64,000 bases of DNA from Sphingopyxis sp. H053. Lineage in GTDB: Bacteria > Pseudomonadota > Alphaproteobacteria > Sphingomonadales > Sphingomonadaceae. The notes below the pieces were generated by a model. That model did no database searches and was not told the origin of the DNA. It saw nothing but the letters and a program-made list of their open reading frames with translations. The position numbers and the translations under genes are program-made. Each line of letters starts with the position of its first letter. Position 1 is the first letter of the stretch. This document shows, one piece after another, positions 8,729 to 16,876 of the stretch. The stretch lies in the NCBI RefSeq assembly GCF_001468225.1, contig NZ_LNRU01000010.1, positions 62,001 through 126,000 on the forward strand, given 5' to 3'.

Positions 8729-8801
8729 ACTCGGCAACGACCGATAGGCGGCCTTTGCCGTCATCCGCGGCGCGGGTCAATCCTTTGCTGGCGGCGCGGT
8801 G

Positions 8802-9272
8802 TCAGCGCGCCGATTCGCAGATCGTCTCCATCGCGACAAAGGTCGATGTGCTCGCGACATGCGGCAGGCTCGAAATCTTCTCGCCGAGCACGATCCGGTA
8901 ACGGCGGATGTCGGGCGTGCGGACCTTGAGCAGATAATCGAAGCTGCTCGCGATCATGTGGCATTCCTCGACCTCGGGAATCTGCCGCACCGCCATGTTG
9001 AACTGCATCAACGCATCCTCGCGCGTGTCCGACAGCTTCACCTCGGTAAAGGCGACATGGTCGAGCCCGACCTTGGCGGGATCGACGATCGCGCGAAACC
9101 CGACGATCAGCCGGCTGTCGACGAGACGTTTCACGCGCTGCTGGCACGGCGTTTTCGAGAGACCCACCTGCAGCGCGAGTTCGGTAAAGGTGATCCGCCC
9201 GTCACGGCCCAGAATCGCGAGGATCTTGCGGTCGAACTCGTCCATTTCGACTGTCGAAGAGGTGTTTTTCAT
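8802..9272 (-). CDS. putR: Lrp/AsnC-family regulator, likely proline-responsive activator of putA
   Basis: A 156-residue regulator with an N-terminal helix-turn-helix (MDEFDRKILAILGRDGR, LALQVGLSKTPCQQRVKRL) and a C-terminal RAM ligand-binding domain. It is divergent from putA with 82 bases between the starts. In alphaproteobacteria without the DNA-binding domain on PutA, a divergent Lrp-type protein (PutR) activates putA in response to proline; the family and layout match. No clear ribosome binding site precedes the ATG at 9272; Met-10 at 9245 is an alternative start. The symbol rests on context. Confidence 0.85.
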   Translation of the reverse strand: MKNTSSTVEMDEFDRKILAILGRDGRITFTELALQVGLSKTPCQQRVKRLVDSRLIVGFRAIVDPAKVGLDHVAFTEVKLSDTREDALMQFNMAVRQIPEVEECHMIASSFDYLLKVRTPDIRRYRIVLGEKISSLPHVASTSTFVAMETICESAR

Positions 9273-9354
9273 ACATATCGACTAGGATTCATCGGAAACT
9301 TGGTCAATTCATATATAGGATAGGAAAAAACAAGTCGGATCGACTGAGGGCAAT
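9273..9354. promoter_or_regulatory. Divergent putR/putA promoter region
   Basis: An 82-base spacer that is clearly AT-rich compared with its surroundings, including AATTCATATATAGGATAGG near 9307-9325. Lrp-type proteins prefer AT-rich bendable DNA, and both genes start here, so the operator of the Lrp-type regulator is expected inside it. Exact promoter boxes could not be fixed. Confidence 0.55.
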
Positions 9355-12300
9355 ATGCTATCAGGCGGCATGACCCAAAGCCCCGATCGCGCGCCCATTC
9401 GCGCCCTCGCCCGCCGCAGCGAATCCGACATCGTCGCCGAGCTGCGTAGCGCCCTTGCCACCTCTTCGGCCAGCGTCGAAGCCGTGACACGGCGCGGGCT
9501 TGAACTGATCCGCAAGGCGAAGGCTGAGGGGGAACGCGAGACGCTCGTTGCACAGTTGATGAACCGCTATCGCCTGTCGACCGAGGAAGGCGTCGTGCTG
9601 ATGTGCCTCGCCGAAGCGCTGCTGCGCGTCCCCGACAATGCCACCGCCAATGCGCTGATCCGCGACAAGATCGCCGGGCGCCACTGGAAGGACGGCGAGG
9701 ATGAGGACAGCCCGTTGATCGTTGCGCTGTCGTCGCGCGGGCTTTCGCTCGGATCGGCGACGCTGATGCTCGATGCGATGGGCAGCCGCGCGAACCCGCT
9801 GACGCTCTTGAAATCGATGGTTCGCCGCTCGGGCGAGCCGGTGATTCGGCAAGCGGCGCTCGCCGCGATGAAGATGCTGGGCCAGCAGTTCGTGATGGGC
9901 GAGACGATCGACGCCGCGGTCAAGCGCGCCGACAAGGAAAAGTCCGAACTCGCGAGCTTCGATATGCTCGGCGAAGCCGCGCGCACCGCCGAGGATGCGG
10001 CGCGCTATTACGAAAGCTATGCCAATGCCATCGCGCGCATCGGCAAGGCCGCGAAGCCCGGCGACCCGCACGCCAATCACGGCATTTCGATCAAGCTGTC
10101 GGCGCTCCACCCGCGCTACGAATATCTCCAGCACGCGCGCGTCATCGGCGAGCTGGTGCCGAAGGTGATCGAACTTGCCAAGGCGGCGCGCGCGGTGAAC
10201 ATCCCGCTGATGATCGACGCCGAGGAAACCGACCGCCTCGAACCGCATATGGACGTGTTCGCGGCGCTGATCGACGCCGGGATCGCCGATAACTGGACCG
10301 GGCTAGGCATCGTGATCCAGGCGTATCAAAAGCGCGCGCCGGCGGTGATCGACTGGCTTGCGAACCGCGCGCGGACGCGCGGGGTCAAGCTGTCGATGCG
10401 CCTCGTCAAGGGCGCCTATTGGGATACCGAGATCAAGCGCGCGCAGACGCTGGGGCTCGGCGATTTCCCGGTCTTCACGGCGAAGCTGCACACCGATCTC
10501 AACTATATGCGCTGCGCCCAGCTGCTGAGCGACTGCCAGGATTGCATCTATCCGGCGTTCGCGAGCCACAATGCGATGACGCTCGCTTTTGTCTCCGAAC
10601 TGTTCGCAGGCGCCGATTACGAGCTGCAGCGGCTGCACGGCATGGGCGAGGGTGCGCATGACGCGCTCGTCGCGCTGTTCCCGCCGCCGCGCCCGGTACG
10701 CGTCTATGCCCCCGTGGGCACGCACCGCGACCTGCTCGCCTACCTCGTCCGCCGCCTGCTCGAAAATGGCGCGAACTCCAGCTTCGTGCATCAATTTTCG
10801 GATCCCGGCGTCACCGCCGAACAGCTCGCGGTCGACCCGCGCAGCGTTGCGAGCGCGGCATCGTCGAATATCCTGACCGGGCTTGGGCTCTTCGATCCGG
10901 TGCGCCGCAATTCGCGCGGTTACGACCTCGGCGATCCGGGTGTGCCCGAGGCGCTGGTTTCGGCGATCGGTGCGGCGCGGCGCGGCGACCTGGTCGCGGC
11001 GCCGATCGTCGGCGGCGTGGCGCGCAAGGGCAAGGCCGAGGCGGTGCGCAATCCCGCGACGGGCGCCGTCGTCGGCCAGGTGATCGAGGCCGATGCCGCG
11101 ACGGTCGCCGATGCCGTCGCCGCAGCGCGCAAGGCGCACGGCGACTGGAGCCTCGCGGGCGGTGCCTTCCGCGCCGAACGGCTCGAACGCGCCGCTGATT
11201 TGCTCGAGGAGCATGACGCGCTCTTCCTCGGCCTCGCGATCGACGAGGCGGGCAAGACGCTCGTCGATGCGATCGCCGAAGTGCGCGAGGCGGTCGATTT
11301 CCTGCGCTATTACGCCGCGCAGGCGCGCGCCGACTTCACCTACCCCGTCGCGCTGCCCGGCCCGACGGGCGAGCGCAACGAGCTGATGCTCGAAGGCAAG
11401 GGCGTGTTCGTGTGCATCAGCCCGTGGAATTTCCCGCTCGCCATCTTCCTGGGGCAAGTGTCGGCGGCGCTCGCGGCGGGCAACAGCGTGCTCGCGAAAC
11501 CCGCCGAGCAGACCCCGCTGATCGCGCATGCCGCGGTCGAACTGTTGCTCGAGGCCGGCATCCCCGGCGACGTGCTCCATTACCTCCCCGGTCGCGGCGA
11601 AACCGTCGGCGCGGCGCTGACGAGCAACAACGACATCATCGGCGTGGCCTTCACCGGCTCGACCGAGGTCGCGCGGATGATCAACCGCAGCCTCGCCGGA
11701 CGCGACGGCCCGATCGCGACGTTGATCGCCGAAACCGGCGGCGCCAACGCGATGATCGTCGATTCGACCGCGCTCCCCGAACAGGTTGCGCGCGACGCCG
11801 TCGCTTCGGCCTTCCAGTCGGCGGGGCAGCGCTGCTCGGCGTTGCGCCTGCTCTGCGTGCAGGAAGATGTCGCCGATACGATGATCGAGATGGTCGCGGG
11901 CGCGATGGCCGAGCTCAACGTCGGCGATCCGTCGATCCTCGCCACCGATGTGGGTCCGATCATCGATGATGAAGCGCGGGCGAATATCGCCGCTTATGTC
12001 GCCGAAGCGCGGGCAGCAGGCCGCGTGATCGCCGAAGCCGGGCGCACGAACCTGCCCGCCGATGGCCATTTCGTGCCGCCGGTGGCGATCCGGCTCGACC
12101 ATGTCACCGACCTCAAGCGTGAGATTTTCGGGCCTGTGCTGCATGTTGCGACGTGGAAGGGTGGCGAACTCGACGCGCTCATCGATGCAATCAACGCCTC
12201 GGGCTATGGCCTCACGCTTGGTGTCCACACGCGCATCGATGGCGTGGCGGCGCACATCGCGGCGCGTGCGCAGGTCGGCAACGTCTACGTCAACCGCAAT

Positions 12301-12465
12301 CAGATCGGCGCGATCGTCGGGTCGCAGCCGTTCGGCGGGCGTGGGCTTTCGGGCACCGGCCCGAAAGCGGGTGGCCCGCACTATCTGCACCGCTTCGCCG
12401 AGGAAAAGTCGATCTCGACCGACATCACCGCGGCGGGCGGCAATGCGGCGTTGATGGCGGGTTAG
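9355..12465 (+). CDS. putA: Bifunctional proline dehydrogenase / pyrroline-5-carboxylate dehydrogenase
   Basis: A 1036-residue enzyme that oxidises proline to glutamate in two steps with channelling; electrons from the FAD domain go to quinone and the second step reduces NAD. The proline dehydrogenase domain shows RLVKGAYWD and the PVGTHRDLLAYLVRRL region. The aldehyde dehydrogenase domain shows SPWNFPLAIFLGQ, the catalytic region ETGGANAM (about residue 795) and the nucleophile in SAGQRCSAL (about 827). The N-terminal ribbon-helix-helix domain of E. coli PutA is absent, as in short PutAs of about 1000 residues. ATG 9355 (after GAGGG) and ATG 9370 are both possible starts. The product glutamate links it to gdhA nearby. 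Confidence 0.97.
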   Translation: MLSGGMTQSPDRAPIRALARRSESDIVAELRSALATSSASVEAVTRRGLELIRKAKAEGERETLVAQLMNRYRLSTEEGVVLMCLAEALLRVPDNATANALIRDKIAGRHWKDGEDEDSPLIVALSSRGLSLGSATLMLDAMGSRANPLTLLKSMVRRSGEPVIRQAALAAMKMLGQQFVMGETIDAAVKRADKEKSELASFDMLGEAARTAEDAARYYESYANAIARIGKAAKPGDPHANHGISIKLSALHPRYEYLQHARVIGELVPKVIELAKAARAVNIPLMIDAEETDRLEPHMDVFAALIDAGIADNWTGLGIVIQAYQKRAPAVIDWLANRARTRGVKLSMRLVKGAYWDTEIKRAQTLGLGDFPVFTAKLHTDLNYMRCAQLLSDCQDCIYPAFASHNAMTLAFVSELFAGADYELQRLHGMGEGAHDALVALFPPPRPVRVYAPVGTHRDLLAYLVRRLLENGANSSFVHQFSDPGVTAEQLAVDPRSVASAASSNILTGLGLFDPVRRNSRGYDLGDPGVPEALVSAIGAARRGDLVAAPIVGGVARKGKAEAVRNPATGAVVGQVIEADAATVADAVAAARKAHGDWSLAGGAFRAERLERAADLLEEHDALFLGLAIDEAGKTLVDAIAEVREAVDFLRYYAAQARADFTYPVALPGPTGERNELMLEGKGVFVCISPWNFPLAIFLGQVSAALAAGNSVLAKPAEQTPLIAHAAVELLLEAGIPGDVLHYLPGRGETVGAALTSNNDIIGVAFTGSTEVARMINRSLAGRDGPIATLIAETGGANAMIVDSTALPEQVARDAVASAFQSAGQRCSALRLLCVQEDVADTMIEMVAGAMAELNVGDPSILATDVGPIIDDEARANIAAYVAEARAAGRVIAEAGRTNLPADGHFVPPVAIRLDHVTDLKREIFGPVLHVATWKGGELDALIDAINASGYGLTLGVHTRIDGVAAHIAARAQVGNVYVNRNQIGAIVGSQPFGGRGLSGTGPKAGGPHYLHRFAEEKSISTDITAAGGNAALMAG

Positions 12466-12728
12466 GGTCCGTACTCCATTACGGCGCCGTCGAGGTTTGA
12501 AGCAAAATGGCTCAGTGCGAGGAGAGAAGGCTCAGGAATATGTCCATATTTCAAGACTTCTCGACGAAGCAATGGGCCATTTTGATCAAATCCCTTCGGG
12601 ACGTCCAAATGGCTTCCATCTCGACCCGAAAGCCGCTTGCAAGGGCAACCAGCCCTCGCGGCGCGTCTTTCGGCCCGATCTGTTCGCCATTTGGGCGCCT
12701 CGACGGCGCCGTAATGGAGTACGGACCC
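12465..12728. mobile_element. MITE-like element with perfect 31-bp terminal inverted repeats
   Basis: The ends 12465-12495 and 12698-12728 are perfect 31-bp inverted repeats beginning GGGTCCGTACTCCATTACGG. Inside, further inverted words (AAAATGGC/GCCATTTT and CCAAATGGC/GCCATTTGG) could fold the whole 264 bases into a long branched hairpin. There is no transposase. The first repeat base is also the last base of the putA stop codon, so the element sits exactly against the coding region. I see no target-site duplication. It may be a non-autonomous transposon or a large palindromic repeat that also acts as a transcription stop. Confidence 0.75.
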
Positions 12729-12942
12729 CGATCCTGCGCTGGCTGATGGGCGGCGGCTTCGGCAAGCTGCGCATCAGCCGGTCAGCTGTGACCACGAGGC
12801 CCGATACAGAGTGGACAACTGTCCCGGGCAAATACGTCCGAAATCGTCTCGCGGCAAAAATGCCGCGGCGACCCTATGTTATGGTTGCCCCCCGCAGCGA
12901 TGACGGCGTACCGCGTTCCGGGCGGCGCGCCAACGGGGATTT
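12729..12942. other. Intergenic spacer with hairpins between converging putA and the TPR gene
   Basis: No gene is visible in this 214-base stretch. It holds an inverted repeat GGCTGATG/CATCAGCC near 12741-12780 and the hairpin CGCGGCA-AAAA-TGCCGCG at 12850-12867. Since putA and the TPR gene converge here, the hairpins may be transcription stops, although no strong T-run follows either one. Confidence 0.4.
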
Positions 12943-13881
12943 TTACGCACCCGGCACGCCGAGCAACTGCGCCTGCGCCTTCAATCGTCCCGCCGCCGCC
13001 GGGTTCGCCGCAATCCCGTCCTTCAGCGCCTGCGCGGCCTTTGCCGTCTCACCCAGCGTCATCCGGCTGCGCATCAGCATGATCCAGCGGTCGACGTCGG
13101 CCGGATTGGCCTTCAGCTTCGCTTCGAGGCCGCTCACCATGCCCTCGATCATCTGGTCCTGCTGGCCCTTGGGAAGCTGCGACGCCGCTTCCATGTCGGC
13201 GCGGCTCGGCCCCGGGATCGCGCGCGCGGCAACCGGCATCTCGTTGGCGGTCAGCGGGCGCGCCGCTGTGCTCGCGAGCCGCGCCGCGACGTCGATCTTG
13301 TGGATCTGCCCGACCTGCTCGATCGTGCGGCGGAGGTCCGCCTCCCACGGCGCGCCCTGCGGCGTGTCGGCGAGCAGCGCGAACCAGTCTTCGATCGCGC
13401 CCTTGTGGTCGCCGCCAATATCCTTCTTCACCGCGAGGAAATAGCGCGCGCGCGGATCCTTGGCGTCGAGCGCGATCGCCCGGTTGAACGCTTCGAGTCC
13501 GGCGGCTGGCATCGGGTCGCTGTCGCTCCCCATCACTCGCGCCTCGCCCAGCGCCGACCAAAGACCTGCCGAATCGGGTGAAAGCGCGACCGCTTTCTCA
13601 TACGCCCCGGTCGCACCCACGAAATCGCTCAGGTCGAATCGCGCCGCGCCGAGTGCGGTCCACGCTTCGGCACTGTTCGGCTCGCGCTTCGTGCGCGCTT
13701 CCAGCTCGGCGAGTTGATCGGACGGTGCGCCCGTGCCCTGCGCCCCCGGATCGGGGGCCGAGGGGCCGGAATCGCGCCAGATTGCATAGCCGATGGCGGC
13801 GGCCAGCAGAATGAAGGCGGCGATCAATATCATCCGGTTCGTGCCCGTCATGCCGCCCGCCATCTTGTTGCTCTCGCTCAT
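12943..13881 (-). CDS. TPR protein resembling cytochrome c biogenesis factor CcmI/CycH
   Basis: A 312-residue protein with one N-terminal membrane segment (RMILIAAFILLAAAIGYAIW) and at least three tetratricopeptide repeats in the periplasmic part (for example AEAWTALGAARFDLSDFVGA). The pattern ARYFLAVKKDIGGDHKGAI followed by W and a DTP.GAPW stretch matches the CcmI C-terminal domain, which holds apocytochrome c for heme ligation. Start chosen at MSESNK (13881), just after the upstream spacer. It is divergent from gdhA with 158 bases between starts. Its place close to two multiheme cytochromes suggests, but does not prove, a role in their maturation. Confidence 0.7.
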   Translation of the reverse strand: MSESNKMAGGMTGTNRMILIAAFILLAAAIGYAIWRDSGPSAPDPGAQGTGAPSDQLAELEARTKREPNSAEAWTALGAARFDLSDFVGATGAYEKAVALSPDSAGLWSALGEARVMGSDSDPMPAAGLEAFNRAIALDAKDPRARYFLAVKKDIGGDHKGAIEDWFALLADTPQGAPWEADLRRTIEQVGQIHKIDVAARLASTAARPLTANEMPVAARAIPGPSRADMEAASQLPKGQQDQMIEGMVSGLEAKLKANPADVDRWIMLMRSRMTLGETAKAAQALKDGIAANPAAAGRLKAQAQLLGVPGA

Positions 13882-14039
13882 TTTTGCCCCTCTTGTGCGC
13901 GCCGCGAAAAAATGCCGCCTGTGCGCGCAGTCATATTGCCTTTGCTTGGCGATGGTGTAGCCTTTGGCATACAAGGTCGGTCAACGATAAAATCGTCAGG
14001 GGTCGCACCGGCTTTCCCAGTCATACAGGGGAGGGGTGC

Positions 14040-15395
14040 ATGGCAGTTTCGGATCACGTCGACTTTTCGACGTTCATGGAAGGCGTGAAAAAGCGCAACC
14101 CGGGTCAGCCCGAGTTCGTCCAGGCGGTGCAGGAGGTGTCCGAGGACATCTTCGATTTCATCGCCGACAAGGAAGAATATCACGCGCAGCAGATATTGCG
14201 GCGCATCGCCGAACCCGACCGCGTCGTGTCTTTCCGCGTCTGCTGGGAAGACGACAACGGCAATATCCGCGTCCAGCGCGGCTGGCGCGTCCAGAACAAC
14301 AATGCCATCGGCCCGTACAAAGGCGGTATCCGCTTTCATCCGAGCGTCACCGAAAGCGTTCTCAAGTTTCTGGCGTTCGAACAGACGTTCAAAAATGCGC
14401 TCACCGGGCTGCCGATGGGCGGCGGCAAGGGCGGCTCGAACTTCAATCCCAAGGGCAAGAGCGTGCGCGAGATCATGCGCTTTTGCCAGAGCTTCATGAC
14501 CGAACTTTATCGCCACATCGGCGCCGACATCGATGTGCCGGCGGGCGACATCGGCGTCGGCGGGCGCGAAATCGGCTTCATGTTCGGCCAGTATAAGCGG
14601 ATCACCAACGAATTTACCGGCGTGCTCACCGGCAAGGGCCTCGAATGGGGCGGCTCGCTGATCCGCACCGAGGCGACGGGCTATGGCGCGGTTTACTTCC
14701 TCGCCAACATGCTCGCAGCGAAAGGGCAGGATCTCGTCGGCAAGACGGCGATCATTTCGGGATCGGGCAATGTCGCGACGCATGCCGCCGAAAAGATCGT
14801 CCAGCTCGGTGGCAAGGTACTGACGCTCTCCGATTCGGGCGGCTTCATCCACGATCCCGACGGCATCACGCAGGAAAAGATCGACTGGGTGAAGGCGCAC
14901 AAGACGCATCGCCGCGGCCGGATCGAAGAATATTGCGACGAGTATAAATCGGCGAGCTTCACTGCGGGCAAGACGCCGTGGGGCGTGAAGTGCGACGTTG
15001 CGCTGCCGTGCGCGACGCAGAACGAATTGCTCGGCGACGATGCCAAGGCGCTGGTCGCAAACGGATGCATCGCGGTCAGCGAGGGCGCGAACATGCCGAC
15101 GAACCTCGAAGGCGTGCATGTCTTCAAGGACGCGAAGATCATGTTCGCACCCGGCAAGGCGGCGAATGCCGGCGGCGTTGCTGTGTCGGGACTCGAAATG
15201 AGCCAGAACAGCGGGCGCCGCGCCTGGAGCGAAGGCGAGTTGCAGCAGATGCTGAAGGACATCATGGACGGCATCCACAAGAGCTGCATTACTTATGGCG
15301 ATCAGGGCGACGGCTATATCGATTATGTAAAGGGCGCCAATATCGCGGGATTCAAGAAGGTTGCCGACGCGATGCTGGCTTTCGGGGTGGTGTAA
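14040..15395 (+). CDS. gdhA: NADP-specific glutamate dehydrogenase
   Basis: A 451-residue enzyme (EC 1.4.1.4) that forms glutamate from 2-oxoglutarate and ammonia. It matches hexameric E. coli-type GdhA along its length: PMGGGKGGSNFNPKGKS with the substrate lysine near 128, ELYRHIGADIDVPAGDIGVG, the nucleotide-binding ISGSGNVATHA, and EGANMPT near the C-terminus. The start MAVSDH at 14040 follows GGGGAGGGG-like sequence (CAGGGGAGGGGTGC). It may be partly cotranscribed with the cytochrome gene 49 bases downstream, but a metabolic link is not evident. Confidence 0.96.
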   Translation: MAVSDHVDFSTFMEGVKKRNPGQPEFVQAVQEVSEDIFDFIADKEEYHAQQILRRIAEPDRVVSFRVCWEDDNGNIRVQRGWRVQNNNAIGPYKGGIRFHPSVTESVLKFLAFEQTFKNALTGLPMGGGKGGSNFNPKGKSVREIMRFCQSFMTELYRHIGADIDVPAGDIGVGGREIGFMFGQYKRITNEFTGVLTGKGLEWGGSLIRTEATGYGAVYFLANMLAAKGQDLVGKTAIISGSGNVATHAAEKIVQLGGKVLTLSDSGGFIHDPDGITQEKIDWVKAHKTHRRGRIEEYCDEYKSASFTAGKTPWGVKCDVALPCATQNELLGDDAKALVANGCIAVSEGANMPTNLEGVHVFKDAKIMFAPGKAANAGGVAVSGLEMSQNSGRRAWSEGELQQMLKDIMDGIHKSCITYGDQGDGYIDYVKGANIAGFKKVADAMLAFGVV

Positions 15396-15444
15396 TTCGG
15401 CTCAAGGCGTAAAAGCGCCGGGTTGGGGAAAAGGGGTTCTGCGG

Positions 15445-16872
15445 ATGACGACGCACGCTGGAAAGGAGCGCGCCGATCGGCCTTGGGCGGTATTTGCCGC
15501 CCTGACGCTGCTCGCACTTGCTATTGCGGCGTTCGTCTTCGCAGCCCCCGCCCGGTCGCAGGGCGAAAGCGGCGCGCGCTATACCGGCGTCGCCTCGTGC
15601 GCGGGGTCGACCTGCCACGGCCGGATGGAGGGTGACGGCACCGTCGTCCGCCAGGACGAGCTGATGAAATGGCAGGAACCGTCGACCCCCGGCGGCGCGC
15701 ATAGCCGCGCGTGGGCGGTGCTCAGCAATAACCGCAGCCAGTTCATCGCGCGCAATCTCGGCATCGGTGACCCATCCAAGGCGCAGATGTGCCTCGGCTG
15801 CCACAGCACCGCGGGCACCGCGCGCGCGGTTCCCGCCGAAGATGGCGTCGGCTGCGAATCGTGCCATGGTCCGGCGGGCGGCTGGCTTGCGAGTCACTAT
15901 GCCGGGGTCGGGACGAACGCCGATCCCGACCGCGAAATGCGCCAGAAACATCTCGCGAACCTGTCGGCGGGGCTCAAGAAGCTTGAGGATCCGGTCGTGC
16001 GCGCGGGCGTGTGCGTCGACTGCCACTTTGGCTCGGCCGCCGACGGTCAGTTCGTCACCCACCGCATCATGGCCGCCGGCCACCCGCGCATCGCCTTCGA
16101 ACTCGACCTCTTCTCTTCGCTCCAGGCGCACCATCAGGAAGACGCCGACTATGGCTGGCGCAAGTTCGGTGCCGCGAACCGGCGCACCGATCATGTCCAG
16201 ATGTGGGCGGTAGGACAGGCGACCGCGATCGAACGCAGCCTCGCGCTGTTTCAGACGCGGCGCGGGACCGAGGGCATGTTCCCCGAATTTTACTTCCTCG
16301 ATTGCCACAGCTGTCACCGCCGCATCTTCGACCAGGCGAAGCCGGTGCGCACGGGGCTCGACAATCCCGGCCGCTCGATCCCCGAAGGCATGCCGCCCTA
16401 TAATGACGAGAATCTGATCATGCTGGCGGCGGCGGCACGTATGGCGTCGCCTTCGCTCGCCGACCAGCTCGCGGTACGCACCGCGGCGTTCCACAAGGCG
16501 ATGGCGACCGACCGGCCGAGCGCGGTCGCTGCTGCGGCGCAGCTGTCGCAGACGGTCGCGGCGCTCAAGAGCGCCTTTGCGTCGCGCAATTTCTCGGGCG
16601 CCGATGCCTTTGCGATGGTCGATGCGATTTCGGCGAAGGCGATCAGCGACCGCTACACCGACTATTCGGGGTCGCAGCAGGCCGTCATGGGCGTCGACAC
16701 CTTGCTCAACGCGATGGTCTCGTCGGGCCGCGTCACCGTGGGCGCGGCGGCGGGCATCCGGGGCGACATCGACCGCGCTTATGCCGCGGTGAAGGACCCT
16801 AACGCGTACAAGCCGTCCGAATTCCAGGCGTCGTTCGGCAGCGCGGTGCGCGCGATCGGAGCGCTGCGGTAA
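15445..16872 (+). CDS. Multiheme c-type cytochrome (cytochrome c554-like), five heme sites
   Basis: A 475-residue exported cytochrome. After an N-terminal signal/anchor segment (AVFAALTLLALAIAAFVFAA) there are four CXXCH sites at residues 116 (CLGCH), 137 (CESCH), 190 (CVDCH) and 287 (CHSCH), and one site with wider spacing at residue 52, CAGSTCH (CX4CH). Many further His residues can act as distal ligands. The layout is that of the cytochrome c554/c family used as periplasmic electron carriers. The last 150 residues are helical and heme-free. Start chosen at MTTHAGK (15445), preceded by AAAAGGGG. It opens a tight four-gene block with a lipoprotein, a beta-barrel and a decaheme protein. Confidence 0.88.
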   Translation: MTTHAGKERADRPWAVFAALTLLALAIAAFVFAAPARSQGESGARYTGVASCAGSTCHGRMEGDGTVVRQDELMKWQEPSTPGGAHSRAWAVLSNNRSQFIARNLGIGDPSKAQMCLGCHSTAGTARAVPAEDGVGCESCHGPAGGWLASHYAGVGTNADPDREMRQKHLANLSAGLKKLEDPVVRAGVCVDCHFGSAADGQFVTHRIMAAGHPRIAFELDLFSSLQAHHQEDADYGWRKFGAANRRTDHVQMWAVGQATAIERSLALFQTRRGTEGMFPEFYFLDCHSCHRRIFDQAKPVRTGLDNPGRSIPEGMPPYNDENLIMLAAAARMASPSLADQLAVRTAAFHKAMATDRPSAVAAAAQLSQTVAALKSAFASRNFSGADAFAMVDAISAKAISDRYTDYSGSQQAVMGVDTLLNAMVSSGRVTVGAAAGIRGDIDRAYAAVKDPNAYKPSEFQASFGSAVRAIGALR

Positions 16873-16876
16873 GATC

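Noticed and set aside
10303..12390. Long minus-strand frame inside putA
   Set aside because: Antisense to a clear PutA with both catalytic domains; no motif in the translation.
12507..12746. Possible small protein within the inverted-repeat element
   Set aside because: The frame runs into the terminal repeat and shows no domain or ribosome binding site; the palindromic structure explains the sequence better.
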